IMG/VR virus record: IMGVR_UViG_3300047560_000779
Location: 1-59,569 of that record
Length of the DNA: 59,569 nucleotides
Source of the DNA: a virus
Strand: one strand, 5' to 3'
Below, one piece after another: positions 38,323 through 45,285 of this stretch. The notes beneath the pieces are model-generated. The model saw nothing but the letters and a program-made list of their open reading frames with translations. It ran no database searches and had not been told where the DNA came from. Made by a program: the position numbers and the translations under genes. Positions within the stretch are counted from its first letter, which is position 1. Every line of letters begins with the position of its first letter.

Positions 38323-38767
38323 TTGCGGCCTCCCTTACTTGCTCGTAGGCTGCGATGCAGGCGTTGAGCTGGTTGATGGCGCGGTCCCCGTCTGCTGCGA
38401 TTTGAGCAATAAGTCGGAGAGTCTCGATGTCAGATTCGCTTCCCGCTTGGTTCCCACTTCCACTGGGAGCGGGGGCACCTGCAACGGCTTGTATGCAACC
38501 TGAGGAGGGGAGGCGCACCCGGCCAGCGTTGATAAGGCGATCAAGGTCAGACTGTTTTTTAGCGATAGCATCATTTGCATCCTTCAGTTCGGTTGAGGTA
38601 GCGCTGAGTTGTTCATTCAGCTTGTGCTCGGCTTGGCGAACTTGTTCGTTCTTGAGAGCAATCTCCGCTTGCATCTCTTGATCTCGTTGCTCAAAACCGG
38701 CATGGTGGCCATAGAAGTAAGAGGCGATCGCTAGAAAGATCGCCCCCAGAATTAAATGGGGGTTCAT
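38309..38767 (-). CDS. Rz: Rz-like i-spanin
   Basis: 152 aa. A short N-terminal membrane anchor (LILGAIFLAIASYFYGHHAG, residues 5-24) precedes a periplasmic coiled coil (EIALKNEQVRQAEHKLNEQL) and a conserved RLPSSGC element. This is the inner-membrane partner of the spanin complex, which fuses inner and outer membranes at lysis. A second, lipoprotein frame is nested inside (38335-38580), as for lambda Rz/Rz1. Confidence 0.88.
   Translation of the reverse strand: MNPHLILGAIFLAIASYFYGHHAGFEQRDQEMQAEIALKNEQVRQAEHKLNEQLSATSTELKDANDAIAKKQSDLDRLINAGRVRLPSSGCIQAVAGAPAPSGSGNQAGSESDIETLRLIAQIAADGDRAINQLNACIAAYEQVREAANGNR
38335..38580 (-). CDS. Rz1: Rz1-like outer-membrane spanin lipoprotein, nested in Rz
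   Basis: 81 aa in a different frame inside Rz. The signal sequence NSLTLIALSTLAGCASPP ends in an LAGC lipobox; the mature part is Pro-rich (YKPLQVPPLPVEVG), as in o-spanins. Size, lipobox and full nesting in Rz make this a secure call. A start at the second Met gives almost the same product. Confidence 0.85.
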   Translation of the reverse strand: MQMMLSLKNSLTLIALSTLAGCASPPQVAYKPLQVPPLPVEVGTKREANLTSRLSDLLLKSQQTGTAPSTSSTPASQPTSK

Positions 38768-39270
38768 GCTGCCTCCTGCTTAGCGGCTGCTCGTTCGTGG
38801 GCAATTTCCTCTACGGCAGGGTCGATGAAGTCAGGTGGGGTTGTTGGCGGTGGGGGCGCACGCCATGTCTCATCCAGCTCAGGGTTCTTGAACCCATTGA
38901 AGCTGAAGTCGAACATGCCCGAAGAAGCCGTAGGCGCGGGGCTAGGACTTGGCGCTACGGCTTGGGGCTGTGGGGGTGGAGTCACCGGATGGGCAGCCAA
39001 TTTCTCAGCTGCGGCCTGTACACCTTTACGGCTCATCACACCACCGATACCACCGACGACCAACAACACAATGTCATTGAGCATCTTGGCAAAGGCTTGG
39101 TCCATTGGAGCCATAGACTTCAATGGCTGGACGACAAACGCCAAGCTGTACAACATGAAGGCCACGATGCCAGCCAAGATCAGCGTGACAACGATTACGA
39201 CGAAACCCCAGATACGGGTCTCAAATTCTTCAGCGGTCAGACGACGCTGGGGGTGCTGGTTGTTGGACAA
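38764..39270 (-). CDS. Two-span membrane protein, holin candidate
   Basis: 168 aa. Two hydrophobic spans: residues about 21-45 (FVVIVVTLILAGIVAFMLYS) and 66-82 (DIVLLVVGGIGGVMS). A Pro-rich tail of about 85 residues follows. Directly upstream of Rz and endolysin in transcription order, overlapping Rz by 4 bases, so a holin is the best reading, although the long tail is unusual. Confidence 0.6.
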   Translation of the reverse strand: MSNNQHPQRRLTAEEFETRIWGFVVIVVTLILAGIVAFMLYSLAFVVQPLKSMAPMDQAFAKMLNDIVLLVVGGIGGVMSRKGVQAAAEKLAAHPVTPPPQPQAVAPSPSPAPTASSGMFDFSFNGFKNPELDETWRAPPPPTTPPDFIDPAVEEIAHERAAAKQEAA

Positions 39271-39448
39271 TTTGTTTCTCCAATACAGGGGCTACGAGGT
39301 AATCTGGGCAGTCTTGAGTGAACAGACAGTCAGGACGTTGGCATCGTTTCTGCGGCCAATTCGCAGGGTCTTGGCAATGGTACCGGTATCGGTCATCACA
39401 GCCCGCGATGCTAATCAGCATCAATAGGGTCAACACGAGGTTTCGCAT
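39230..39448 (-). CDS. Small Cys-rich lipoprotein, 72 aa
   Basis: The signal sequence LVLTLLMLISIAGCDD has a lipobox ending IAGC. The mature part has paired cysteines (YHCQDPANWPQKRCQRPDC, then CPDY). This pattern (RY-x-CQDPANW) recurs in phages of aquatic bacteria. Placement among lysis genes suggests an envelope role, for example superinfection control or spanin regulation; this is inferred. Confidence 0.6.
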   Translation of the reverse strand: MRNLVLTLLMLISIAGCDDRYRYHCQDPANWPQKRCQRPDCLFTQDCPDYLVAPVLEKQIVQQPAPPASSDR

Positions 39449-39596
39449 TACGTTTCTTCTCCTTTTCTTCGAGACGTTGGATCATGGCTTCCGCCTTCTT
39501 GAGTTGCTTGTCCGTATGGATGACCACGAACGACAGCATCATGATGCAGAAAATGATGAGCGTCACGATAGCAACCCAAAACCAAAATTCCCTCAT
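39411..39596 (-). CDS. Single-span membrane protein, 61 aa
   Basis: The ATG at 39596 overlaps the preceding stop (ATGA). The membrane span FWFWVAIVTLIIFCIMMLSF is followed by a charged helix (KQLKKAEAMIQRLEEKEKKR). An earlier start at 39698 would lie in the neighbouring gene. Possible holin or antiholin; otherwise unknown. Confidence 0.55.
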   Translation of the reverse strand: MREFWFWVAIVTLIIFCIMMLSFVVIHTDKQLKKAEAMIQRLEEKEKKRNAKPRVDPIDAD

Positions 39597-40327
39597 AGAG
39601 TGAAATACATTCCAATCACTTGCAGGAACCCCATTGCCACTGCTACCACGTAGGTCGCCTTGGCTACCAGAATTTCGTTGCGGTGCTCTAGTCGCCATCT
39701 GTTGTCCCGTTCCCTTTTTGCTTTCAGTTCACGAGCAACTTCCTGCTCCTCAAGAATCTCATCGTACTTAGCCAGAAACTCTTTGTACATCGACCCCAGC
39801 CCCAGAGACTCTGGCGTGCCGTAGATCATGGCTTGCTTCAGCTGGGCAGACAGTTGGTTCATCTGCCATTGCATCTCAATCCTGTCAATCGCACTATCGG
39901 CAACTCGGTCTGTAGTCAACGCTTCTTCCTCAAGTTCCCGGCAGTGGGCTTTGAGCTGGCGCATAGCCTCAAAGTAGACCTTTAAATTCTCACAGATGTC
40001 GTGCACCGCACGAGCCTGAAATTCCTCGTAGCTCAGCTCTGGTTCTGGCTCTTGCTTTTTCTTTTTGGCTGGCTTGGGGGCTTCGACGATTGCGGCTGGC
40101 TTGGGAGCAGGGCTTCCATTATGTTTAGCAGGCGCTCCCAATAAACCCTTAATCCATCCCCAGATTCCAGTGACTTCTGCATAGATCGCTTTAGCGTCCG
40201 CAATTCCGCCTTCAACTTGCTTTTTGAATTTTCCAATTTCTGCCTTCCCTTCTGAAAGCATCTGGCAACCGGCGCGAATAGCACCGACTGCGCTTTGAGC
40301 CATAAGAAGGAGACTGATTGGGTCCAC
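39593..40327 (-). CDS. Coiled-coil membrane-tail protein, 244 aa
   Basis: The N-terminus (LLLMAQSAVGAIRAGCQMLS) is mildly hydrophobic, the middle Pro/Lys-rich then coiled coil (FEAMRQLKAHCRELEEEALT). The C-terminus has one hydrophobic segment (ATYVVAVAMGFLQVIGMYFT). It heads the cluster of membrane proteins before the lysis genes. Function unknown. Confidence 0.55.
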   Translation of the reverse strand: MDPISLLLMAQSAVGAIRAGCQMLSEGKAEIGKFKKQVEGGIADAKAIYAEVTGIWGWIKGLLGAPAKHNGSPAPKPAAIVEAPKPAKKKKQEPEPELSYEEFQARAVHDICENLKVYFEAMRQLKAHCRELEEEALTTDRVADSAIDRIEMQWQMNQLSAQLKQAMIYGTPESLGLGSMYKEFLAKYDEILEEQEVARELKAKRERDNRWRLEHRNEILVAKATYVVAVAMGFLQVIGMYFTL

Positions 40328-40330
40328 ATC

Positions 40331-40729
40331 TTACGCCTTTTCTTTTTGGTGGGGGCAATAGCCATACCACCCGTGAGCACAGTTGCAGTTATGGCATAAG
40401 ACTCTGTATTTTGCAGGGAATCCTTCATTTACAGCGCGTCGTGCTATCTGCGCAGTTGAGAGCGTTTTTCTTTCTTCACGTCCACCGCCATTAACATGGT
40501 CAAGCGCTAGAAACTCAAACCTCTTTTCCCCGCAACAGCTGCACGCGCCACCATATCCTGCAAACAGCTTTTCACGTATTTCACGGTGTTGCTCAGCACG
40601 TCTTTGACGAGTTGTTGGGAGCTTGTTTCTTTCACTAAGATACTGTTTACGGCACAGCTTACACCGAACTGCGTCTGATCTAGACGCAGCGAATACAACC
40701 CCACAAAAATTGCAGGTGCAGTTTTTCAT
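40331..40729 (-). CDS. HNH endonuclease with zinc knuckles, probably mobile
   Basis: 132 aa. Four CxxC-like sites (CNFC, CKLC, CSCC, CHNCNC). The HNH core is LALDHVNGGGREERK, then YRVLCHNCNCAHGWYGYC. Free-standing phage HNH genes of this kind are usually homing endonucleases. It starts with an ATGA overlap on the 305-aa tail gene and separates tail from lysis genes, with no sign of disruption of either neighbour. Confidence 0.8.
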   Translation of the reverse strand: MKNCTCNFCGVVFAASRSDAVRCKLCRKQYLSERNKLPTTRQRRAEQHREIREKLFAGYGGACSCCGEKRFEFLALDHVNGGGREERKTLSTAQIARRAVNEGFPAKYRVLCHNCNCAHGWYGYCPHQKEKA

Positions 40730-41643
40730 GAAACCCTATTCCACATATACACAACGACGTATGGCTGCAAGTTAGCGCCAGTCGCGGATACACCGGTCGA
40801 AGTCACTGTGGTTGCGGCGGTGATGCCGGTTGTTGCACTGTTGGTGCTCATTGTCACTGGGTTATTAAACGAGTCGCCGGAAGGAGTGCTCGTCACATGG
40901 TCGTAACCGCCACCATAGCCGTTGATAGTGTGGTAGTGGCCGGGGTCAGTAATTGCAGTAGTTGCTGTGTGCGTGTGGGCGGGGACAATTGCATCTGCGC
41001 TACCGCCTGTGCTTCCAGCAGTGTAGGTACTACCATCAGTACCCATCAAAACACGACCAGCGCCAAAGGCCACCCATGTGCCAAACCCAAACAACGTTGC
41101 CGGGCTAGTACTTACCGTGCTGGTGTAGATGGAGCCTACGGGATAAATAGTAGCAAGAGTCAAAGCAGCTGCTTGTACGAATGCAGTAGTAGCCACCTGA
41201 GTTGTATTTGTCCCGGGGGAAGCAGTAGGCGCGACAGGAGTTCCCGTCATCGTTGGGCTTGCAAGCGAGGTAGCCCCAGAAAATGTACTCGTGCCAGAAA
41301 ACGTATTTGCACCAGAGAAAGTCTGGTCAGCGGCCAGCTGAGGCAAGCTAGTCATTACAGCAGCAGTTACACGAAGTTCCAGCTTGTCAGCAGCGGCGTA
41401 AGCACGGCCAGTTGTGCCTTCCTGCGCACGAACCACAGTCAACACGTCAGTCGCACGAGCAGTGACTTTCACGATCTCCAAGTTGTTGGATGAATCGGTC
41501 AGCGTAGCGTAGAAGTAGTTACTACCAGAGATAGCAGGGAACTGAGCGCCAGCGCCTGTAGTCAATGTAATTGTGGTTGCGGTCGAAGTGATCGACGAGG
41601 CAAGCGCCCCGGATGCGTTATTGGAAAAGAGTATGGAAGCCAT
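40726..41643 (-). CDS. Tail fibre with collar-type receptor-binding C-terminus, 305 aa
   Basis: The N-terminal 90 residues form a beta-rich attachment domain. Residues 105-130 have FSGANTFSGTSTFSG-type repeats, followed by a VATTAFVQAA element common in phage fibres. The C-terminus (TIYPVGSIY, then PAHTHT and GHYHTINGYGG) is a tail-collar domain with metal-binding histidines, ending in QPYVVVYMWNR. Probably the host-receptor fibre. Confidence 0.75.
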   Translation of the reverse strand: MASILFSNNASGALASSITSTATTITLTTGAGAQFPAISGSNYFYATLTDSSNNLEIVKVTARATDVLTVVRAQEGTTGRAYAAADKLELRVTAAVMTSLPQLAADQTFSGANTFSGTSTFSGATSLASPTMTGTPVAPTASPGTNTTQVATTAFVQAAALTLATIYPVGSIYTSTVSTSPATLFGFGTWVAFGAGRVLMGTDGSTYTAGSTGGSADAIVPAHTHTATTAITDPGHYHTINGYGGGYDHVTSTPSGDSFNNPVTMSTNSATTGITAATTVTSTGVSATGANLQPYVVVYMWNRVS

Positions 41644-41652
41644 GGCCGCCCT

Positions 41653-42012
41653 TTACTTGAGGTTCTTGAGTTTGTACAACGTACTGAGATACAAAGCCAC
41701 GGCTTCGTCAATCAGGTTCTGAATCGCCGTTTCGTCTTTGCCTACAGCTGTGTAGCGAAGTTTCTCGATGGCTGCCAGTTGTTTCTCTAGTACGGAGATG
41801 ATGTCACCGCCAGAGGTTTCCGTCAACATTGGGATGCTGTCAATAATTCCGTTGCGACCTTGGTAGGCTTCAGCGATGGAGTCAGCAATGTCCACAATGC
41901 CGTCGTAAAACGAACCGAGCGCAGAGTGCTGCGCGAATGATTTTGTGCGTAGGTGTTCACGGTGAGCCAGCTCACGGCCCAAGAACAGCAAAGCGATTAG
42001 ACGTCCAATCAT
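41653..42012 (-). CDS. DUF5856-like helical protein, 119 aa
   Basis: A helical protein with AHREHLRTKSFAQHSALGSF near residue 16 and IVDIADSIAEAYQGR, resembling the four-helix DUF5856 family (ferritin-like in appearance). It sits between fibre genes, but nothing suggests it is a fibre. Function unknown. Confidence 0.5.
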   Translation of the reverse strand: MIGRLIALLFLGRELAHREHLRTKSFAQHSALGSFYDGIVDIADSIAEAYQGRNGIIDSIPMLTETSGGDIISVLEKQLAAIEKLRYTAVGKDETAIQNLIDEAVALYLSTLYKLKNLK

Positions 42013-42047
42013 GGTAACTCCTTAGTTTGTCCGATTGTACCGGCGGC

Positions 42048-42836
42048 TTACGCAGCCTCCAAGTACGTTGCATACTCCACTGACTCAACTGTGGCGTAGA
42101 TGTTTGAATCATTCCACGAAACGCTGATCTCACCCGACGTGTGCGTGACATACACACATCCAGACTGCGTAACACTGCCATAGATGGTCTTGTCAAGCCA
42201 TGAAATATCTGGGTAGACGACTTCTGCGGTTGCAAAAATCTGTGTGTAGGAGGCCTCAAACGAAGTCTGAGTGCTGTGATTTACGTCGTTTAGATGACTG
42301 TAGACCAGCGGAGCGTTAGGTACAGTAGCAACTGCGGTGACTGCCGAAGCGAAGTGCAGGCCTAGTTTTGCGTTACCGACCAGTGTGGCCGTGGCCAGCG
42401 CAATTACAGACAGCGGGACATCCAGCTTCACGGCGGATGCTGTAGTTGCAGTACCGGCAAGATCGCCAACCAAGTTTTTGCTGAGAGATAGGGGCGCGAC
42501 AACGGTAGCCGTAGTGTTTACGGCAGCAGCAATACTTAAACCTAAGCTGACATTTGCGCTAGCAGTTGCAAGCGTTGTAATGGCCGCAGCCAATGGCTTG
42601 ACAATCTGAATATCACCGGTCGCAATAACCGTGGTGTTTGTAGCGTCAGCTAAGTTATCTGTTTTAGCAAGTGCAGCAGTAGCAGTAGCTGAGACGTTGA
42701 TCGCCCCAGCGAAATGCAAGTCACTTACAAGCGACGCATCAGCGGTCGCTGTTACATAAACACTCGCAGTAATATACGCCGCACTCCCAGCTAACGACGA
42801 GAACGGTGCTTGGGATAACGCGGACGAGCCGAGCAT
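42048..42836 (-). CDS. Repeat-rich beta protein of the tail module, 262 aa
   Basis: Residues about 25-180 consist of seven loose 20-22 residue repeats of the form 'L-hydrophobic-A-A-I-x-x-x-A-T-A' (for example PLAAAITTLATASANVSLG and LSIAAAVNTTATVVAPLSL). This implies a stacked beta solenoid. The C-terminal 80 residues are a separate domain with Trp and Tyr. A probable spike or fibre component. Confidence 0.55.
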   Translation of the reverse strand: MLGSSALSQAPFSSLAGSAAYITASVYVTATADASLVSDLHFAGAINVSATATAALAKTDNLADATNTTVIATGDIQIVKPLAAAITTLATASANVSLGLSIAAAVNTTATVVAPLSLSKNLVGDLAGTATTASAVKLDVPLSVIALATATLVGNAKLGLHFASAVTAVATVPNAPLVYSHLNDVNHSTQTSFEASYTQIFATAEVVYPDISWLDKTIYGSVTQSGCVYVTHTSGEISVSWNDSNIYATVESVEYATYLEAA

Positions 42837-42858
42837 AGCGAGTGTTTACTAAGTTAGA

Positions 42859-43128
42859 TTACGCGTCTTCAGCGCCTTCGAACTCAGGGCGTTGCTTGAT
42901 GACGGCGTACAGAGCAGCACGATCGGCGCCAGCCACGTATTCTTCACCAGTGATCTGTGCCTTGCCTGCGGCCAAAGGTTGCTTGCCGTCTTCGCGGGCT
43001 GCTTTACTTGCGTAGCCGTAGAAGGTCACTTCTGTGCCTTGGCCTTTGAAGTCTTCTTGGACAGCACCAATGTTCCAGTAGGTAGCTTGGATGCCGAAGT
43101 CTGTATCGACTGCTTTGATGAGAGCCAT
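42859..43128 (-). CDS. Small tail-module protein, 89 aa
   Basis: Begins MALIKAVDTDFGIQATYWNI. The length and 'MAL' start match the 89-aa gene at 45007, and both follow a large fibre gene region. It may be a small structural or assembly protein for the neighbouring spike. Function unknown. Confidence 0.5.
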   Translation of the reverse strand: MALIKAVDTDFGIQATYWNIGAVQEDFKGQGTEVTFYGYASKAAREDGKQPLAAGKAQITGEEYVAGADRAALYAVIKQRPEFEGAEDA

Positions 43129-43169
43129 TGGGGTTTCTCCGTTATGAAAATAAATTTAGTTGCGTTTGT

Positions 43170-43430
43170 TTACACGGCTTCCTGATTATTCATTTCGTCA
43201 ATGAACGTCGGGTGTACCGTGTTTGGATTATAGGCGTCAGCGCCGCTAGGCGTAGTCCAAGTTTCTACGCCATTTTCGTCGGTATCAACGACCGAGTAAA
43301 AAACGTCATGCGTATGTGACTTGTAAAATTTAAGCGCTAACTGTGCGATCAGCGTGTCTCGTCCTGTTTCCGTATCGGAAAACTCGTAGCCACCAGTTGT
43401 TGGATCAAGTACAGCAAATTTTTTAGTCAT
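43170..43430 (-). CDS. Small tail-module protein, 86 aa
   Basis: Begins MTKKFAVLDPTTGGYEFSDT. No known family. It lies immediately after the Gly-rich adhesin in transcription order, so a fibre-assembly or cap role is possible. Function unknown. Confidence 0.5.
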   Translation of the reverse strand: MTKKFAVLDPTTGGYEFSDTETGRDTLIAQLALKFYKSHTHDVFYSVVDTDENGVETWTTPSGADAYNPNTVHPTFIDEMNNQEAV

Positions 43431-43440
43431 GTTTTGTCCT

Positions 43441-44430
43441 TTAACTTACAGCGCCGTATGTTGTGCCTGAGCCAGATGTTGAAGCAGAGTAGCCGTTAAG
43501 CGCAATGGCCTTACCACCAGAACCACCAGAGATGTTAGTCGCTCCGCTTGCACCACCTGCACCACCAGAAGCCCCCCAACCACCGCCGCCGCCGCCAGCA
43601 CCGCCGCCAGCAGCACCTGACACCCTAGCCCCATTACTGCCACTCGATCCAGCAGAACCGCCTGTACCGCCTTGGTATTCTCCATAGTTCGTAGGAGATT
43701 TAGAAACACCGCCACCACCACCAGAACCTCCGCCAAGACCGGGGTTAGTACCACCTTGGCCGTTAATCAAATTAAGATAACCTCCAGCGCCGCCAGTTCC
43801 GGGCAAGATCCTGCCGCCTCCACCGCCTCCGTTGCCTGTACCGTTTGCGCCTGATGAACCAACTGCACCGCCAGCAGCACCGCTTGCGCCTGAGCCTACT
43901 CCTCCGCCAGCTCCGCCACCGCCAAGATAACCGCCACCGCCACCGCCACCAGCAATATAGCCGTTGTTGACAACTGTGGAATTTATCTGTAGGTTAATCG
44001 CTGGGCCTCCGCTTGCACCTGCGGATGAAATAACGCCATTACCACCTTTGCCGATAATGTTTCCGTTGTTTGTGATGGCGACTGTTCCGCCTGACAAAGC
44101 ACCAGTATCAAACGCTGGCGTAGCTGTGGAATCTGACCACACATAAACACCACTGTTAACAGTGACTGTCGCAGTAAACGCCCCAGAGCCTGAATATCCA
44201 GCGGCGGTCATCGCTGTGAGCAGGTTGTAGTTTTGTGTGTTAGATGAAATAGTCGCGCTGAAACTGAACGCACTAGATTTACTTTGTAGGTTACTCATCG
44301 AGATAGCGCCAGAAGCTACTGACGCAAGTGAACGCACCGAAGCATCGTTCATGGTAATCACCGCAGTAGAGGAATACCCTAGTTCAGTGTTTATGTCTGA
44401 CAGTGATATTTGCCCAGATGGTGTTGTCAT
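43441..44430 (-). CDS. Glycine-rich tail adhesin, 329 aa
   Basis: The N-terminus SGQISLSDINTELGYS recurs in phage tail-tip proteins. Residues about 115-300 are dominated by Gly-rich runs (GGGGGGGYLGGGGAGGG, then GNGGGGGGRILPG and GAAGGGAGGGGGG). Such polyglycine blocks form stacked polyglycine-II helices, as in the S16-type gp38 adhesin, with hypervariable loops between that contact the receptor. A distal receptor-binding protein is likely. No cleavage motif. Confidence 0.7.
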   Translation of the reverse strand: MTTPSGQISLSDINTELGYSSTAVITMNDASVRSLASVASGAISMSNLQSKSSAFSFSATISSNTQNYNLLTAMTAAGYSGSGAFTATVTVNSGVYVWSDSTATPAFDTGALSGGTVAITNNGNIIGKGGNGVISSAGASGGPAINLQINSTVVNNGYIAGGGGGGGYLGGGGAGGGVGSGASGAAGGAVGSSGANGTGNGGGGGGRILPGTGGAGGYLNLINGQGGTNPGLGGGSGGGGGVSKSPTNYGEYQGGTGGSAGSSGSNGARVSGAAGGGAGGGGGGWGASGGAGGASGATNISGGSGGKAIALNGYSASTSGSGTTYGAVS

Positions 44431-44438
44431 GCTAGTGG

Positions 44439-45005
44439 TTACTTACCAAGTGTGCTGGCCAAAGAATCTACCTTTGCGTCGAGCGCTTTTATGGCTTCGA
44501 TCAACAGAGGCACAAGTCGCTCATAGCGAACCGTTAAATATTTGTCGTCGATGGGAGCTGGAGCAACCGTGTGTGGCTGCACCTTTTGTACAGACTGCGC
44601 ATCAAGGCCAACTTCAATAATAGAAGCGTCATACCCAAGAGAAACAGCAAGCTCGTTGGCGTGATAAATCAGAGTTTTAATCTGGTGTACCTGCTCCAAC
44701 GGATTCTCGATGTCACCAATCTTTGTCTTCAGGCGGTTGTCCGAATAATACGCAGTGATGTTGTTAGTTGCACGAATCTCTCCCGAAGTGCCAGAAGCCG
44801 CAGTGCCGACACCGAATGACCCAAACTGGACATTACTGGTTGTATCAATAGCTTGCCCAGAGAAGGAAAGCGTGCCCGATCCATTGGTGGATAAAACCTG
44901 TCCACTTGTACCGTCAGCACCGGGAAGGGTGTACGTCACCGCGCCGCTAGTCGGCGACTTTAACGTAACCGACCCAGCACCAGCATGGTTTATTGGGATT
45001 GGCAT
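44439..45005 (-). CDS. Fibre C-terminus with S74 auto-cleaving chaperone domain, 188 aa
   Basis: The N-terminal 75 residues are a beta-rich stalk (SGAVTYTLPGADGTSGQVLS). The catalytic motif is YSDNRLKTKIG near residue 82, then LEQVHQIKTLIYHANELAV and a C-terminal YERLVPLLIEAIKALDAKVD coiled coil. This is a complete peptidase S74 domain, which trimerises the fibre and then removes itself at the Ser. The short stalk suggests a small spike. Confidence 0.8.
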   Translation of the reverse strand: MPIPINHAGAGSVTLKSPTSGAVTYTLPGADGTSGQVLSTNGSGTLSFSGQAIDTTSNVQFGSFGVGTAASGTSGEIRATNNITAYYSDNRLKTKIGDIENPLEQVHQIKTLIYHANELAVSLGYDASIIEVGLDAQSVQKVQPHTVAPAPIDDKYLTVRYERLVPLLIEAIKALDAKVDSLASTLGK

Positions 45006-45006
45006 C

Positions 45007-45276
45007 TTAGATGTCCTGTGCGCCTTGGTAGGGAGTCAGCGTCTTCAGAACGCCATAGATTGCAGGGATTAAGTCGCCTTGCAGGTCTTCCATGTTGATG
45101 TAGTGGGCGTGTTGGGCAACTGAAGGCCAGCCGGATTGGCGAGCTTGCTCAGTAGCGTGGACTTCCACTTGTACTTGCAGTTGGTCTTTTGTACCAAAGA
45201 AGTTGGTGATGCGTGCGTATGCAGCGGGTTCGGTTTGGCCGTTTGTGTTGTTCACGGCTGAGATTACGAGTGCCAT
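45007..45276 (-). CDS. Small tail-module protein, 89 aa
   Basis: Begins MALVISAVNNTNGQTEPAAY. Beta-rich N-terminal half, helical C-terminus (IPAIYGVLKTLTPYQG). It lies immediately downstream of the long fibre gene, where small fibre-assembly or tip proteins are common. Function unknown. Confidence 0.5.
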   Translation of the reverse strand: MALVISAVNNTNGQTEPAAYARITNFFGTKDQLQVQVEVHATEQARQSGWPSVAQHAHYINMEDLQGDLIPAIYGVLKTLTPYQGAQDI

Positions 45277-45285
45277 ATTAGCTCC

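Noticed and set aside
43505-43687. Pro-rich plus-strand frame
   Set aside because: Antisense of the Gly-rich adhesin (Gly codons read as Pro/Ala on the opposite strand).
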